In this document: one piece after another, positions 57,127-64,000 of the stretch
Layout of the letters: each line of letters begins with the position of its first letter
Position numbering within the stretch: position 1 is the stretch's first letter
Source: Arthrobacter sp. FB24
Lineage (GTDB): Bacteria; Actinomycetota; Actinomycetes; Actinomycetales; Micrococcaceae
NCBI RefSeq assembly: GCF_000196235.1
Contig: NC_008537.1
Span: 62,001-126,000 of the forward strand
Length of the DNA stretch: 64,000 nt
Direction of reading: 5' to 3'
The notes under the pieces: model-generated
What the model was told of the DNA's origin: nothing
Database searches by the model: none
What the model saw: only the letters and a program-made list of their open reading frames with translations
Made by a program: the position numbers and the translations under genes

Positions 57127-58614
57127 GTGCTTAGCCTGATTATTGTGTTGCCACTGGCTGCAGCGGCGGTGCTGGCCGGACTGCCCCGGCTGAAGGACTC
57201 CGCAGCACGGACGGTGTTCGCCGCGACGGCGGGCGTCGAGACCGCCCTGGCCGTCGGCCTCTGGGCCGGCTACCGCGACCCCGGGCCGGGCGGCCTGGCC
57301 TACGAGGAACGACTGCGGTGGATACCCAATGTCGGCAGCAGCTACCACCTGGGCGTGGACGGCTTGTCGCTGCCGCTGCTGGTGCTGACAACGGTCATCT
57401 TCCTGGCCTGTGCCGTCTACGACTGGAAGTCCCGGGACCGGGTCAGGGCCCGGTCGGCCCTCTTCCTGTTCCTGGAAACAACCTGCCTCGGCCTGTTCGC
57501 GGCGCAGGACCTGATCCTGTTCTTCCTCTTCTTCGACCTCTCGATCGTGGCGATGTACTTCGTCATCGCCGGATGGGGCCACGGAGACCGCGCCCGCTCC
57601 GCCATGAAATTCTTCCTCTACACCTTCCTCGGCTCCCTCGCCCTGCTGGTTGGCTTCATCGGCCTGTACCTGGGCGCCGATCCCCACACCTTCGACATCC
57701 CCGAACTCGCCGCGGCGAACGCTTTCCGCGGCAACCCCGCCGGCGGCTTCGTCCTCGCCGCGATTCTCCTGGGCCTTGCGGTCAAGACACCCACCGTGCC
57801 CTTCCACACCTGGCTGCCACCGGCCCACACCGACGCCCCGGCCACAGGTTCCGCGGTGCTGGCCGGAATCCTGCTGAAGATGGGCACCTACGGGTTCGTC
57901 CGAATAGCCATGCCTCTCCTGCCGGACGCCTGGCGGGCTTGGTCCCCGGCCATCCTCACCGTCGGGATCCTCTCGGTCCTGTACGGTGCCCTGGTCGCAC
58001 TGGCCCAGAGCGATCTAAAGCGGATGATCGCGTACACCTCGGTCAACCACATGGGCTACATCCTGATTGCCCTCGGAGCGGCCGGAGCCGCCACGGGCGC
58101 CGGGTCAACGATCCGCGCCACAGCCGTCACCGGCGCCGTCACCCAAATGGTCAGCCACGGCCTGATCACCGGTGCGCTGTTCCTGCTGGCCGGGGTCCTG
58201 CAGGACCGGGCCAAGACCTACGACATGGGTGCCTTCGGCGGGCTGGCGACGCCGGCCCCGAAGTTTGCCGGGTTCTTCGCCGTCGCGGCGTTCGCATCCC
58301 TCGGGCTCCCTGCCTTCAGCGGCTTCATCGCCGAGTTCCAGATCTTCGCCGGAAGCATCGGTGCCGTTCCGCTCACCGCCATTGCGCTGCCAGGAATCGT
58401 GATCACCGCCGCGCTGTTCCTCAGAGCCCTCCAGAGGATCTTTACCGGCCCGGTCAAGGGCAGGGCCGAGGGGTTCACGGACCTCCGCCCGGCGGAAATG
58501 CTCTCCGCGGGGTCCCTGCTGGTGCTCTCAGCGGTCGTCGGCGTGTTCCCTGCACCCTTGCTGGCGGCCATCACCCCGGCCGCCGACGCCATTGTTTCCC
58601 TGGTTCGGCGGTAG
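57127..58614 (+). CDS. nuoM: NuoM-like antiporter-type subunit
   Basis: 495 residues, fourteen helices. Conserved Lys segment KTPTVPFHTWLPPAHTDAP and ILLKMGTYGFVR; SVNHMGYILIALG. The helix-5 site reads FFDLSIVAMYFVIAG where most NuoM proteins have Glu, so an Asp takes the proton-site position. GTG start two bases after the nuoL stop. Confidence 0.87.
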   Translation: MLSLIIVLPLAAAAVLAGLPRLKDSAARTVFAATAGVETALAVGLWAGYRDPGPGGLAYEERLRWIPNVGSSYHLGVDGLSLPLLVLTTVIFLACAVYDWKSRDRVRARSALFLFLETTCLGLFAAQDLILFFLFFDLSIVAMYFVIAGWGHGDRARSAMKFFLYTFLGSLALLVGFIGLYLGADPHTFDIPELAAANAFRGNPAGGFVLAAILLGLAVKTPTVPFHTWLPPAHTDAPATGSAVLAGILLKMGTYGFVRIAMPLLPDAWRAWSPAILTVGILSVLYGALVALAQSDLKRMIAYTSVNHMGYILIALGAAGAATGAGSTIRATAVTGAVTQMVSHGLITGALFLLAGVLQDRAKTYDMGAFGGLATPAPKFAGFFAVAAFASLGLPAFSGFIAEFQIFAGSIGAVPLTAIALPGIVITAALFLRALQRIFTGPVKGRAEGFTDLRPAEMLSAGSLLVLSAVVGVFPAPLLAAITPAADAIVSLVRR

Positions 58615-58617
58615 CCG

Positions 58618-60066
58618 GTGGCACTTCAACTCTTGACCGAAGTTGCGCACTCGGGCCCGGACCCGCTGGCCCTGCTGCCCGAAATCTTCCTGCTGGCCGG
58701 CGCCATCACCGCCCTGCTCACCGGATCCTTCCTGGCCCGCCAGCGGCAGTGGATCACCCGGGTCATCGCCGTCGTGGCGCTCGTGGCCTCGGCTGCCGCA
58801 GCCGCTGCCGCCCTCGGCGCGCCGGAGGCCAGCGTGTACGAAGGCAGCTACACCGTCGACGCCGCCACCGGTGGGGCCCGGCTGATCGTCGCTGTCTCCG
58901 CGTTGCTGGTCATCCTCCTCGGCCGCGATGAGCTCAAGGGAACTGACCGGGAAAGCGAACACCACGTCCTGGTCCTGCTCGCGTCACTTGGCGCCGTGGT
59001 ACTGGCCGGCACCAGCGACCTGCTGGTCCTCGGCGTCGCGTTCCTGCTGGCCAGCGTGCCACTGTATGCCCTGATCGGCATGAACCGGACCCGGGGCGGC
59101 GCGGAAGCTGCCCTCAAGACCTACCTCCTGGGAGCGCTGCTCGGCATTGCGCTGCTCCTCGGAGTGACCATCACCTACGGGCTCGCCGGGACCACCGACT
59201 ACGCGGGCCTCGCGTCCGGCATGGCCACCGCGCCCGGTGCCGCGGTCGCCGTCGGTCTTCTCGGCATCATCGCCGGGCTGATGTTCAAGGCGGGCGCCGT
59301 GCCGGGCCACTTCTGGGTTCCCGACGCCGCCCAGGGGGCGGGGACTGCCAGCGCGGCCTTCGCCACCACGGTGCCAAAAGTTGGCGGATTCATCGCCGCC
59401 TACCGCCTGTTGGACGCGGTCCACGGGACGGTGAACTGGCCCCTGCTGATCGCCGTGCTGGCCGCCCTGACCATGACGCTGGGCAATCTTGCGGCCTATA
59501 CGCAGGACGATCCGCGACGGCTGCTGGGCTGGTCAACCGTGAGCCAGGCAGGCTACCTGCTCATGCCCGTCGCCGTCGCCGGAAGCGTGCCCCTGGCGCT
59601 GCCGGCGCTGCTGGTTTACCTCGCCGGCTATGCCGTGTCCAACCTGGCCGCCTTCGCTGTCACGGCCGCTTACCCTGACCGGCGCACTCTCGCCGGGTTC
59701 CAGGGGCTGGGCAGTGCCCGGCCATGGCACGCCGGGGCACTGGTCGTCTCCCTCCTCAGCCTGGTGGGGACCCCGCCCACCGCCGTGTTCCTCGGCAAAC
59801 TGACGGTTTTCACGGCGGCCTGGGACGGAGGGTTCTGGTGGCTGACAGTCATCGCCGCCCTAAACACCACCGTCAGCCTGTTCTATTACCTGCGCTGGAT
59901 AGCCCCCGTCTTCCGAGCAGCCGGCCCAGACACGCCGGGCGCCGGCGACTTCTCACCCCGGCCATGGGCGGCCCGAACCGCCGTCGGCGCGGCATTCCTG
60001 ATCCTGGTCATCGGCCTCGCCGCCGGCCTCGCCTGGGCCGCACTCGCAGGGGCGCCTCACAGCTGA
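58618..60066 (+). CDS. nuoN: NuoN-like antiporter-type subunit
   Basis: 482 residues, about fourteen helices. LLPEIFLLAGA at the start and MFKAGAVPGHFWVPDAAQGA (Lys kept) are NuoN features, as is GWSTVSQAGYLLMPVAV. In helix 5 the segment VAFLLASVPLYALIG lacks the Glu found in the usual GIELLSLPLYAL, so the proton path may be altered. GTG start three bases after nuoM. Last gene of the run. Confidence 0.84.
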   Translation: MALQLLTEVAHSGPDPLALLPEIFLLAGAITALLTGSFLARQRQWITRVIAVVALVASAAAAAAALGAPEASVYEGSYTVDAATGGARLIVAVSALLVILLGRDELKGTDRESEHHVLVLLASLGAVVLAGTSDLLVLGVAFLLASVPLYALIGMNRTRGGAEAALKTYLLGALLGIALLLGVTITYGLAGTTDYAGLASGMATAPGAAVAVGLLGIIAGLMFKAGAVPGHFWVPDAAQGAGTASAAFATTVPKVGGFIAAYRLLDAVHGTVNWPLLIAVLAALTMTLGNLAAYTQDDPRRLLGWSTVSQAGYLLMPVAVAGSVPLALPALLVYLAGYAVSNLAAFAVTAAYPDRRTLAGFQGLGSARPWHAGALVVSLLSLVGTPPTAVFLGKLTVFTAAWDGGFWWLTVIAALNTTVSLFYYLRWIAPVFRAAGPDTPGAGDFSPRPWAARTAVGAAFLILVIGLAAGLAWAALAGAPHS

Positions 60067-60109
60067 AATGTCTTTTGTGATCATCAAAGATTGCCAAGGC
60101 GGGACGAGC

Positions 60110-60124
60110 CGGACAGCTTGTCCG
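60110..60124. terminator. small hairpin between convergent genes
   Basis: CGGACA-GCT-TGTCCG is a perfect 15-bp palindrome between nuoN and the convergent conjugation genes. Six-pair stem; weak as a terminator, but in the right place. Confidence 0.35.
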
Positions 60125-60129
60125 TTCCA

Positions 60130-60558
60130 CTATCGGAATTCGCGGACGTCCGGAAACCAGCCGGATGGGGCCTTTTTGGGTTCAAGATGATCGGGGTCGC
60201 GGTGCTTCTGCATGTCACATTTGTAGAACGGGCCCCGGGGGTCCAGGAGCACGCTCATGTGGTGGTCGGCATGGTCTTTGAACCACACGCTGATTCCCGT
60301 CGCTCCGTCCAGCCTGAGGTGCTCCCAGGCCCGCCACAGCGCTTCGACGCGCGAGACAGCTTCCGGGTGGAAGTACCACTCGAGACACCATTTTGCGGCG
60401 CGGCCGTCGACGTCGCGGACATATGTCGGGAGCAGCTGCTCGTGAAGGAATTCCTCAGCTGAGCCGTAAACCAGCTCTGGTGCCCTCTGGTCTTCTGCCG
60501 GAGCATCTGGGGGTGTTTCAGCGTCTATTGAGCCGAATCGGCCGATCTTGGTAGCCAT
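60130..60558 (-). CDS. DUF4913 family conjugation-associated protein
   Basis: 142 residues. Core: FLHEQLLPTYVRDVDGRAAK and WEHLRLDGATGISVWFKDHAD, then LLDPRGPFYKC. This is the DUF4913 pattern common beside TraG/VirD4 genes on actinobacterial plasmids. Function unknown; location implies a role in transfer. It follows the coupling protein gene by 11 bases. Confidence 0.82.
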   Translation of the reverse strand: MATKIGRFGSIDAETPPDAPAEDQRAPELVYGSAEEFLHEQLLPTYVRDVDGRAAKWCLEWYFHPEAVSRVEALWRAWEHLRLDGATGISVWFKDHADHHMSVLLDPRGPFYKCDMQKHRDPDHLEPKKAPSGWFPDVREFR

Positions 60559-60569
60559 CCCAGCGTCTC

Positions 60570-62339
60570 CTAGCCTGTGACCCAGGGGTTGGAGCCCGGC
60601 ACGGCAGCGACCGGCACAGCTTCCTCTTCGGGGCGCGGGCTGTACTGCTTGATCGACGCTTCCACAGCGTCCTTGTGTGTGCCGGTGTACCAGGGCATGG
60701 TGCGGACGAGTGTGGCGGGGGCGCCGGATGCGAGGATGACGGCGCGGCCGCGGTCCAGCTCGGCGAGGTTGGATACGTCGAAGATGCGTTCCTTCCCTTC
60801 CTGGCGGGAGCGGCTGGACCCGGTTTTGCCGGAACTGATGGAGACGTTGGTGTAGCTGTAGTCCCCGATGAGGTCTGAGAGGGCGCGGAGGAATCCTTCT
60901 TCGGCGACGCCGCCGCCGTATACCTTGACGTTCGCGGCGGACCAGATCTTGCGCATGTTCGCCTCTCCCCAGAGTTCGACGCCCTGGGACCAGGACTGCA
61001 GGATGCCCATGACGATCAGGCCTTTGGAGCCGTAATGGCTGAACTGGTCCGGCAGGCCGGCCCAGCGGACGACGTTGGCCAGCTCGTCCAGAGCAAACAG
61101 GGCCGGCTTGGGGAGGCGTCCGCCTCTGCGTTCTGCCCGTTCTTCCATGGCTTCTGCGATGGCCACTGTCAGGGCTGTGGTGAGCGGGGCGGCGGAGCCG
61201 GCACCTTCTTTGGAAAGGATGTAGATCGTTTCCTGGGATGCGGCGAAGGCGTGGGGGTTGAATTGCCGCCGGGAGTCCGTGGTGACCGTGGCTCCTCCGG
61301 TGGGGGCGACCCAGCGGAGGGTGTTGCGGCTCTTGAGGCACTGGATCATCTTCTCGGCGGTGCCGAAGATTCCGTCGCGCTGCTTGTCCGCGAGCTTGAG
61401 CGTGGATTCCAGGCCCCGGTATTGAAGCTCGTAGTCGTGCTCTTTCAGGATCTCGATTGGTTCCTGGCTCACCTGTTCGGTGACCCAGAAGTAGACCTGC
61501 GTGATGGGCAGGTCCCCGAGGGCTGCGGCGAGGAAGTAGGAGGAGAGTATGTCTTCGGCCTTGGGGTCGAAGTAAGCGTCCGGCTTGGACCCCGGGACGC
61601 GGGAGCCGACGGAGAAGTGCTGTGTGAGCTTGTAGGCCTTCTCTTCGTCGGTGACGTAGGAGAGCGGGTTCCACCACCAGTCGGGCTCTTCCTGAGCGAT
61701 TTTCTGCGGGTCAAAGACCCAGACAGGGGCGGTGGCGGCGCGGACGCCACGGGTGCCGTCAACGACGTCCCGCTTGTTCGAGGTAGAGACGACAGCGCCG
61801 GGCGCGTCCAGGATCGCCGGCATGACCCGTGAGGTGGACTTACCGGTCCGGGGTCCCCATATATCGAGGCTGAGGTCTTCCCAGGACTGGATGAACGTTT
61901 GCCCGGTGGAGACGACCTTGCCCACGACGATGCCCGGGTTGCCGGTGACGCCCAGTCGGTCTGCGGTGGCTTGGGCGCCCTTTCCGGAGAACGCGGTGAG
62001 GTTCTTGCCGCGGCCGAGGTACCGGGCGGCTTTGTCGACCCGGGCACGCTTGGAGGCACCCTTCCGCCAAGCCCAGAACACGAGGATCGCCAGGGCGAGG
62101 ACCAGGCCGGCCATGACGGCCACGACGACGGTGGCCTGGGCCGGCCAGATGACTTTGCCCTTCACGAGGCCGGCGATCAGGTCGATGGGGTGGCCCGGAG
62201 GGCTCGGCAGGCCGGCCATCCATGAGCCGATGTGCACGGCGGCGTACGCGCCGCCGCCGACGATGACGATGAAGCCGATGGCCAGCCAGATCAGGATGGC
62301 GTCCCCCAGGCCCATGCCTTTGCGGTTCGGTGCGCTCAC
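60570..62339 (-). CDS. VirD4/TraG-type conjugative coupling protein
   Basis: 589 residues. Two N-terminal membrane helices (about 12-38 and 68-92), then an ATPase domain. Walker A variant WGPRTGKST near residue 187; Walker B ALFALDELANVV. The TraG/TraD C-terminal region is present (ILQSWSQGVELWGEANMRKIW). It couples the DNA-relaxase complex to the mating channel. It is the best evidence that the whole window lies on a conjugative element. Confidence 0.88.
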   Translation of the reverse strand: MSAPNRKGMGLGDAILIWLAIGFIVIVGGGAYAAVHIGSWMAGLPSPPGHPIDLIAGLVKGKVIWPAQATVVVAVMAGLVLALAILVFWAWRKGASKRARVDKAARYLGRGKNLTAFSGKGAQATADRLGVTGNPGIVVGKVVSTGQTFIQSWEDLSLDIWGPRTGKSTSRVMPAILDAPGAVVSTSNKRDVVDGTRGVRAATAPVWVFDPQKIAQEEPDWWWNPLSYVTDEEKAYKLTQHFSVGSRVPGSKPDAYFDPKAEDILSSYFLAAALGDLPITQVYFWVTEQVSQEPIEILKEHDYELQYRGLESTLKLADKQRDGIFGTAEKMIQCLKSRNTLRWVAPTGGATVTTDSRRQFNPHAFAASQETIYILSKEGAGSAAPLTTALTVAIAEAMEERAERRGGRLPKPALFALDELANVVRWAGLPDQFSHYGSKGLIVMGILQSWSQGVELWGEANMRKIWSAANVKVYGGGVAEEGFLRALSDLIGDYSYTNVSISSGKTGSSRSRQEGKERIFDVSNLAELDRGRAVILASGAPATLVRTMPWYTGTHKDAVEASIKQYSPRPEEEAVPVAAVPGSNPWVTG

Positions 62340-62866
62340 TTTTTGCCACCTCTCGCTTTACCGCCATTCTGGAGGAGATCCCTGTTCCCGACCGTGGCCT
62401 TCCTGTTCGCTGCTTCAAGTTTCAGCTTCACGATTTCCAGTCGGAGGGCCTTGATCTCAGCCTTGTCTTTGGTTTCGGCTTTCCAGATCGGTTCGAGCAG
62501 GGCAAGCGACAGGAATATGAAGATCCAGCCGATCAATGTGCTCCACAGCGGAACCGCATCCAATGGTGTTTTCCATGACGGAGGAAAATTGAAGGCTATG
62601 GCAGAGGCAAACACGCTGAGGATCGTAAGGCCATTTCTGGTCCACGTGATTTTGTGGTTTGGAGTTCTCTTGACGCGGTGGATGTAGATCCCTAGGGCGC
62701 CCGATGCCACCGCCAAAATCAACCAAAGCCAGAGCCAGGACACCAGACCCTGAGAATGAGATGGGTCAGCAATCATGTTCACCAAGACGCTAAAAGCCAC
62801 TGCAGCGCAGAAGAACACGGCCTCAACGCAGCGGTACCACAATTCGGTGAAAGTCGGTCTTCTCAT
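62336..62866 (-). CDS. membrane protein of the conjugation cluster, unknown
   Basis: 176 residues with four membrane helices and a charged coiled-coil tail (KDKAEIKALRLEIVKLKLEA). ATGA overlaps with both neighbours in the conjugation operon. Base composition is less GC-rich than that of the flanking genes. No family recognised. Confidence 0.72.
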   Translation of the reverse strand: MRRPTFTELWYRCVEAVFFCAAVAFSVLVNMIADPSHSQGLVSWLWLWLILAVASGALGIYIHRVKRTPNHKITWTRNGLTILSVFASAIAFNFPPSWKTPLDAVPLWSTLIGWIFIFLSLALLEPIWKAETKDKAEIKALRLEIVKLKLEAANRKATVGNRDLLQNGGKARGGKK

Positions 62867-64000
62867 GAGCTGGCTCCTGTCGTCGGCAGCTCAGTGGTCG
62901 CAGGATCAAGCAACGGAGCCGCGGGTTCGTGCCAAAGGGTGTTGGTGTCGTTCAGGCCCTCGGCCCGTTCGATGGAGGTCAAGCCGATCTGGACCGGGAT
63001 TCCCGGGCGGCCGCCAACCTTGATGAGGAACTTTCCGCGGCCCGGGGGTTCGACGTCGGCGCCGCGTGAGTCCCAGGCGGGCGGGTCCTGCCACCCGATG
63101 AGCTTCTGCTGTTCCTGCCGCGAGAGCGGGATTGCCTGGGTCAGCAGCGGCATCTCGGAGGCGGGGAGACCGCCGCAGATGACCATGCCGGAGCGTTCAA
63201 CGAACCCGCGGGCTTTCATCCGGTCTTCTTCTGCCGGCAGTGCGAGCAGGTCGGACATGGTGTGGGAGATCATGATCTGCCCGACACCCACGGAACGGTT
63301 CAACCGGGTCAGGGCATCGACCCGGTCGACCATGCCCTTGCCCGAGCGCAAGGCCCGCCACAGCTCGTCCAGGACGACGAAGTAGTTCCGCCGCGGCTCC
63401 AGCCCGGCGTCGGCGAGGGCGTTGGCGACGTTGACCGTGCCGAAGCCGTAGGACCAGCAGGCCAGCAGCACGGCGGCCTGCAGGTCTGTTTCGGTCTCGT
63501 CAATGGTGGAGACGTCGAAAACGACGGCGCGGTCCCGGCTCATGGGGTTGGTGGTCTGGCGGGAGAAGATTTCGCCGAGCTTCCCGCCGCCGGTCAGGCC
63601 GAGCAGCGTTGCCTCCAGCGCCCGGGTTTCCTTCAGATAGACGTTGATGTCGCCGCGGTCCAGCGCGACCTGGCGCAGCTCGTCGGGTGCGGAGACAATG
63701 ACGTCGAGCAGGTCCTTGAGGACCGGAACCCCGTCGAACCGGTCATCGAGCACCCGCAGAGCACGGTCCAAGATGGTCTGTTCCTGGTCGGTGGGCGGAT
63801 TGTTCCGGCTGATCGTGACCAGGGAGACGACCATGTTCAGCCGTCGGCCGTGAGCATCGGCGCGGACGCGGGTGGCGGCCTCGTGGTGACCGGCCTCTTC
63901 GAGGCGCTGGGCGACTTCGACAGCCTGGCCCGGGTCCAGGATGTTCAGGTACCCGACGCCGCGGCCGAGCTTGATGACCTGCCCGCCCAAGGCCTGCACG
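62863..64000 (-). CDS. VirB4/TraC-type conjugation ATPase, cut by window edge
   Basis: The C-terminal 378 residues are visible; the gene continues beyond position 64000, where Walker A must lie. Visible: Walker B NYFVVLDELWRAL, ISHTMSDLLALP as a motif after it, and VERSGMVICGG. This is the conserved C-terminal part of the AAA+ energising ATPase of type IV secretion channels in actinobacteria. It is co-translated with the membrane protein downstream. Confidence 0.85.
   Translation of the reverse strand, partial: VQALGGQVIKLGRGVGYLNILDPGQAVEVAQRLEEAGHHEAATRVRADAHGRRLNMVVSLVTISRNNPPTDQEQTILDRALRVLDDRFDGVPVLKDLLDVIVSAPDELRQVALDRGDINVYLKETRALEATLLGLTGGGKLGEIFSRQTTNPMSRDRAVVFDVSTIDETETDLQAAVLLACWSYGFGTVNVANALADAGLEPRRNYFVVLDELWRALRSGKGMVDRVDALTRLNRSVGVGQIMISHTMSDLLALPAEEDRMKARGFVERSGMVICGGLPASEMPLLTQAIPLSRQEQQKLIGWQDPPAWDSRGADVEPPGRGKFLIKVGGRPGIPVQIGLTSIERAEGLNDTNTLWHEPAAPLLDPATTELPTTGASS

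Noticed and set aside
57318..58931. Plus-strand 537-residue frame across nuoM
   Set aside because: Arg/Pro-rich shadow of nuoM in another frame.
52016..60066. Complete respiratory complex I
   Set aside because: All NADH- and Fe-S-binding subunits are missing, and quinone-site residues in the H-like subunit are changed.
60130..61677. 515-residue frame covering the DUF4913 gene and part of the coupling protein gene
   Set aside because: Only its last 142 residues, from the ATG at 60558, look like protein; the rest is a shadow of the coupling protein gene.

Overview
This is a GC-rich, densely packed segment, most likely from an Arthrobacter-like actinobacterium (Micrococcaceae) and most likely from a conjugative plasmid or integrative conjugative element. 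The grounds are strong third-position G/C bias, many GTG starts with 1-4 base gene overlaps, actinobacterial families (CmtR-type ArsR regulators, the CopD-CtaG fusion, DUF305, DUF4913), and VirD4/VirB4-type conjugation genes at the right edge. No rRNA, tRNA or CRISPR array was seen. The species is an inference.

Layout. 0.2-16.7 kb is a first metal-resistance region: CopC fused in frame to a membrane domain, a DsbA-like thiol oxidoreductase, a CDF effluxer, a CmtR-like regulator, the CopD-CtaG fusion, two SmtB/CadC-type ArsR regulators, a CtaG protein, a P1B-4 metal ATPase, a ZIP transporter with a structured leader, a decayed tlpA, an M23 peptidase-DUF305-DUF3105 operon and one lgt. 16.9-43.6 kb is bounded by Tn3-family 38-bp inverted repeats. 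It has tnpA/tnpR at the left end and a tnpA 3' fragment plus two resolvase fragments at the right end. Its cargo is DUF305/beta-propeller lipoproteins, a Cys-rich copper-storage protein, merR/merA, an alkaline phosphatase, an ACR3/SBF-like transporter, a dihydrolipoyl dehydrogenase, a second lgt, the cytochrome c maturation set ccsB-resB-tlpA, a frameshifted CYP152 P450, a CmtR-like regulator with a CtpG-like ATPase, lspA, ccdA, cadD and a PaaK-like adenylating enzyme.

Just outside the right Tn3 end (43.9-46.3 kb) lies a compact cassette: a 48-residue Pro/Glu/His repeat peptide ending in Gly, an E2-E1 fusion protein, and a JAB/JAMM protease. It looks like a ubiquitin-type conjugation system whose modifier is not a recognisable ubiquitin fold. 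It is the strongest candidate for an undescribed system. 46.8-52.0 kb is a second copper region: SHOCT protein, cupredoxin, DUF6153-like protein, DUF305, beta-propeller lipoprotein and a Met-rich multicopper oxidase.

52.0-60.1 kb encodes a membrane-arm-only relative of respiratory complex I (A, H, J, K, L, M and N-like subunits). In place of NuoB/C/D/E/F/G/I it has one protein that resembles a degenerate NuoB-NuoD fusion without Fe-S cysteines and with a Met/His-rich insert. 60.1-64.0 kb carries conjugation genes on the minus strand (DUF4913, VirD4-like coupling protein, membrane protein, VirB4-like ATPase cut by the window edge).

Theme. Metal sensors control exporters. Periplasmic or membrane-anchored copper proteins, mostly lipoproteins, bind or oxidise metal. 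The element carries its own lipoprotein processing (two Lgt, LspA) and thiol/cytochrome maturation (CcdA, TlpA, ResB, CcsB), so it may bring much of the envelope machinery its cargo needs.
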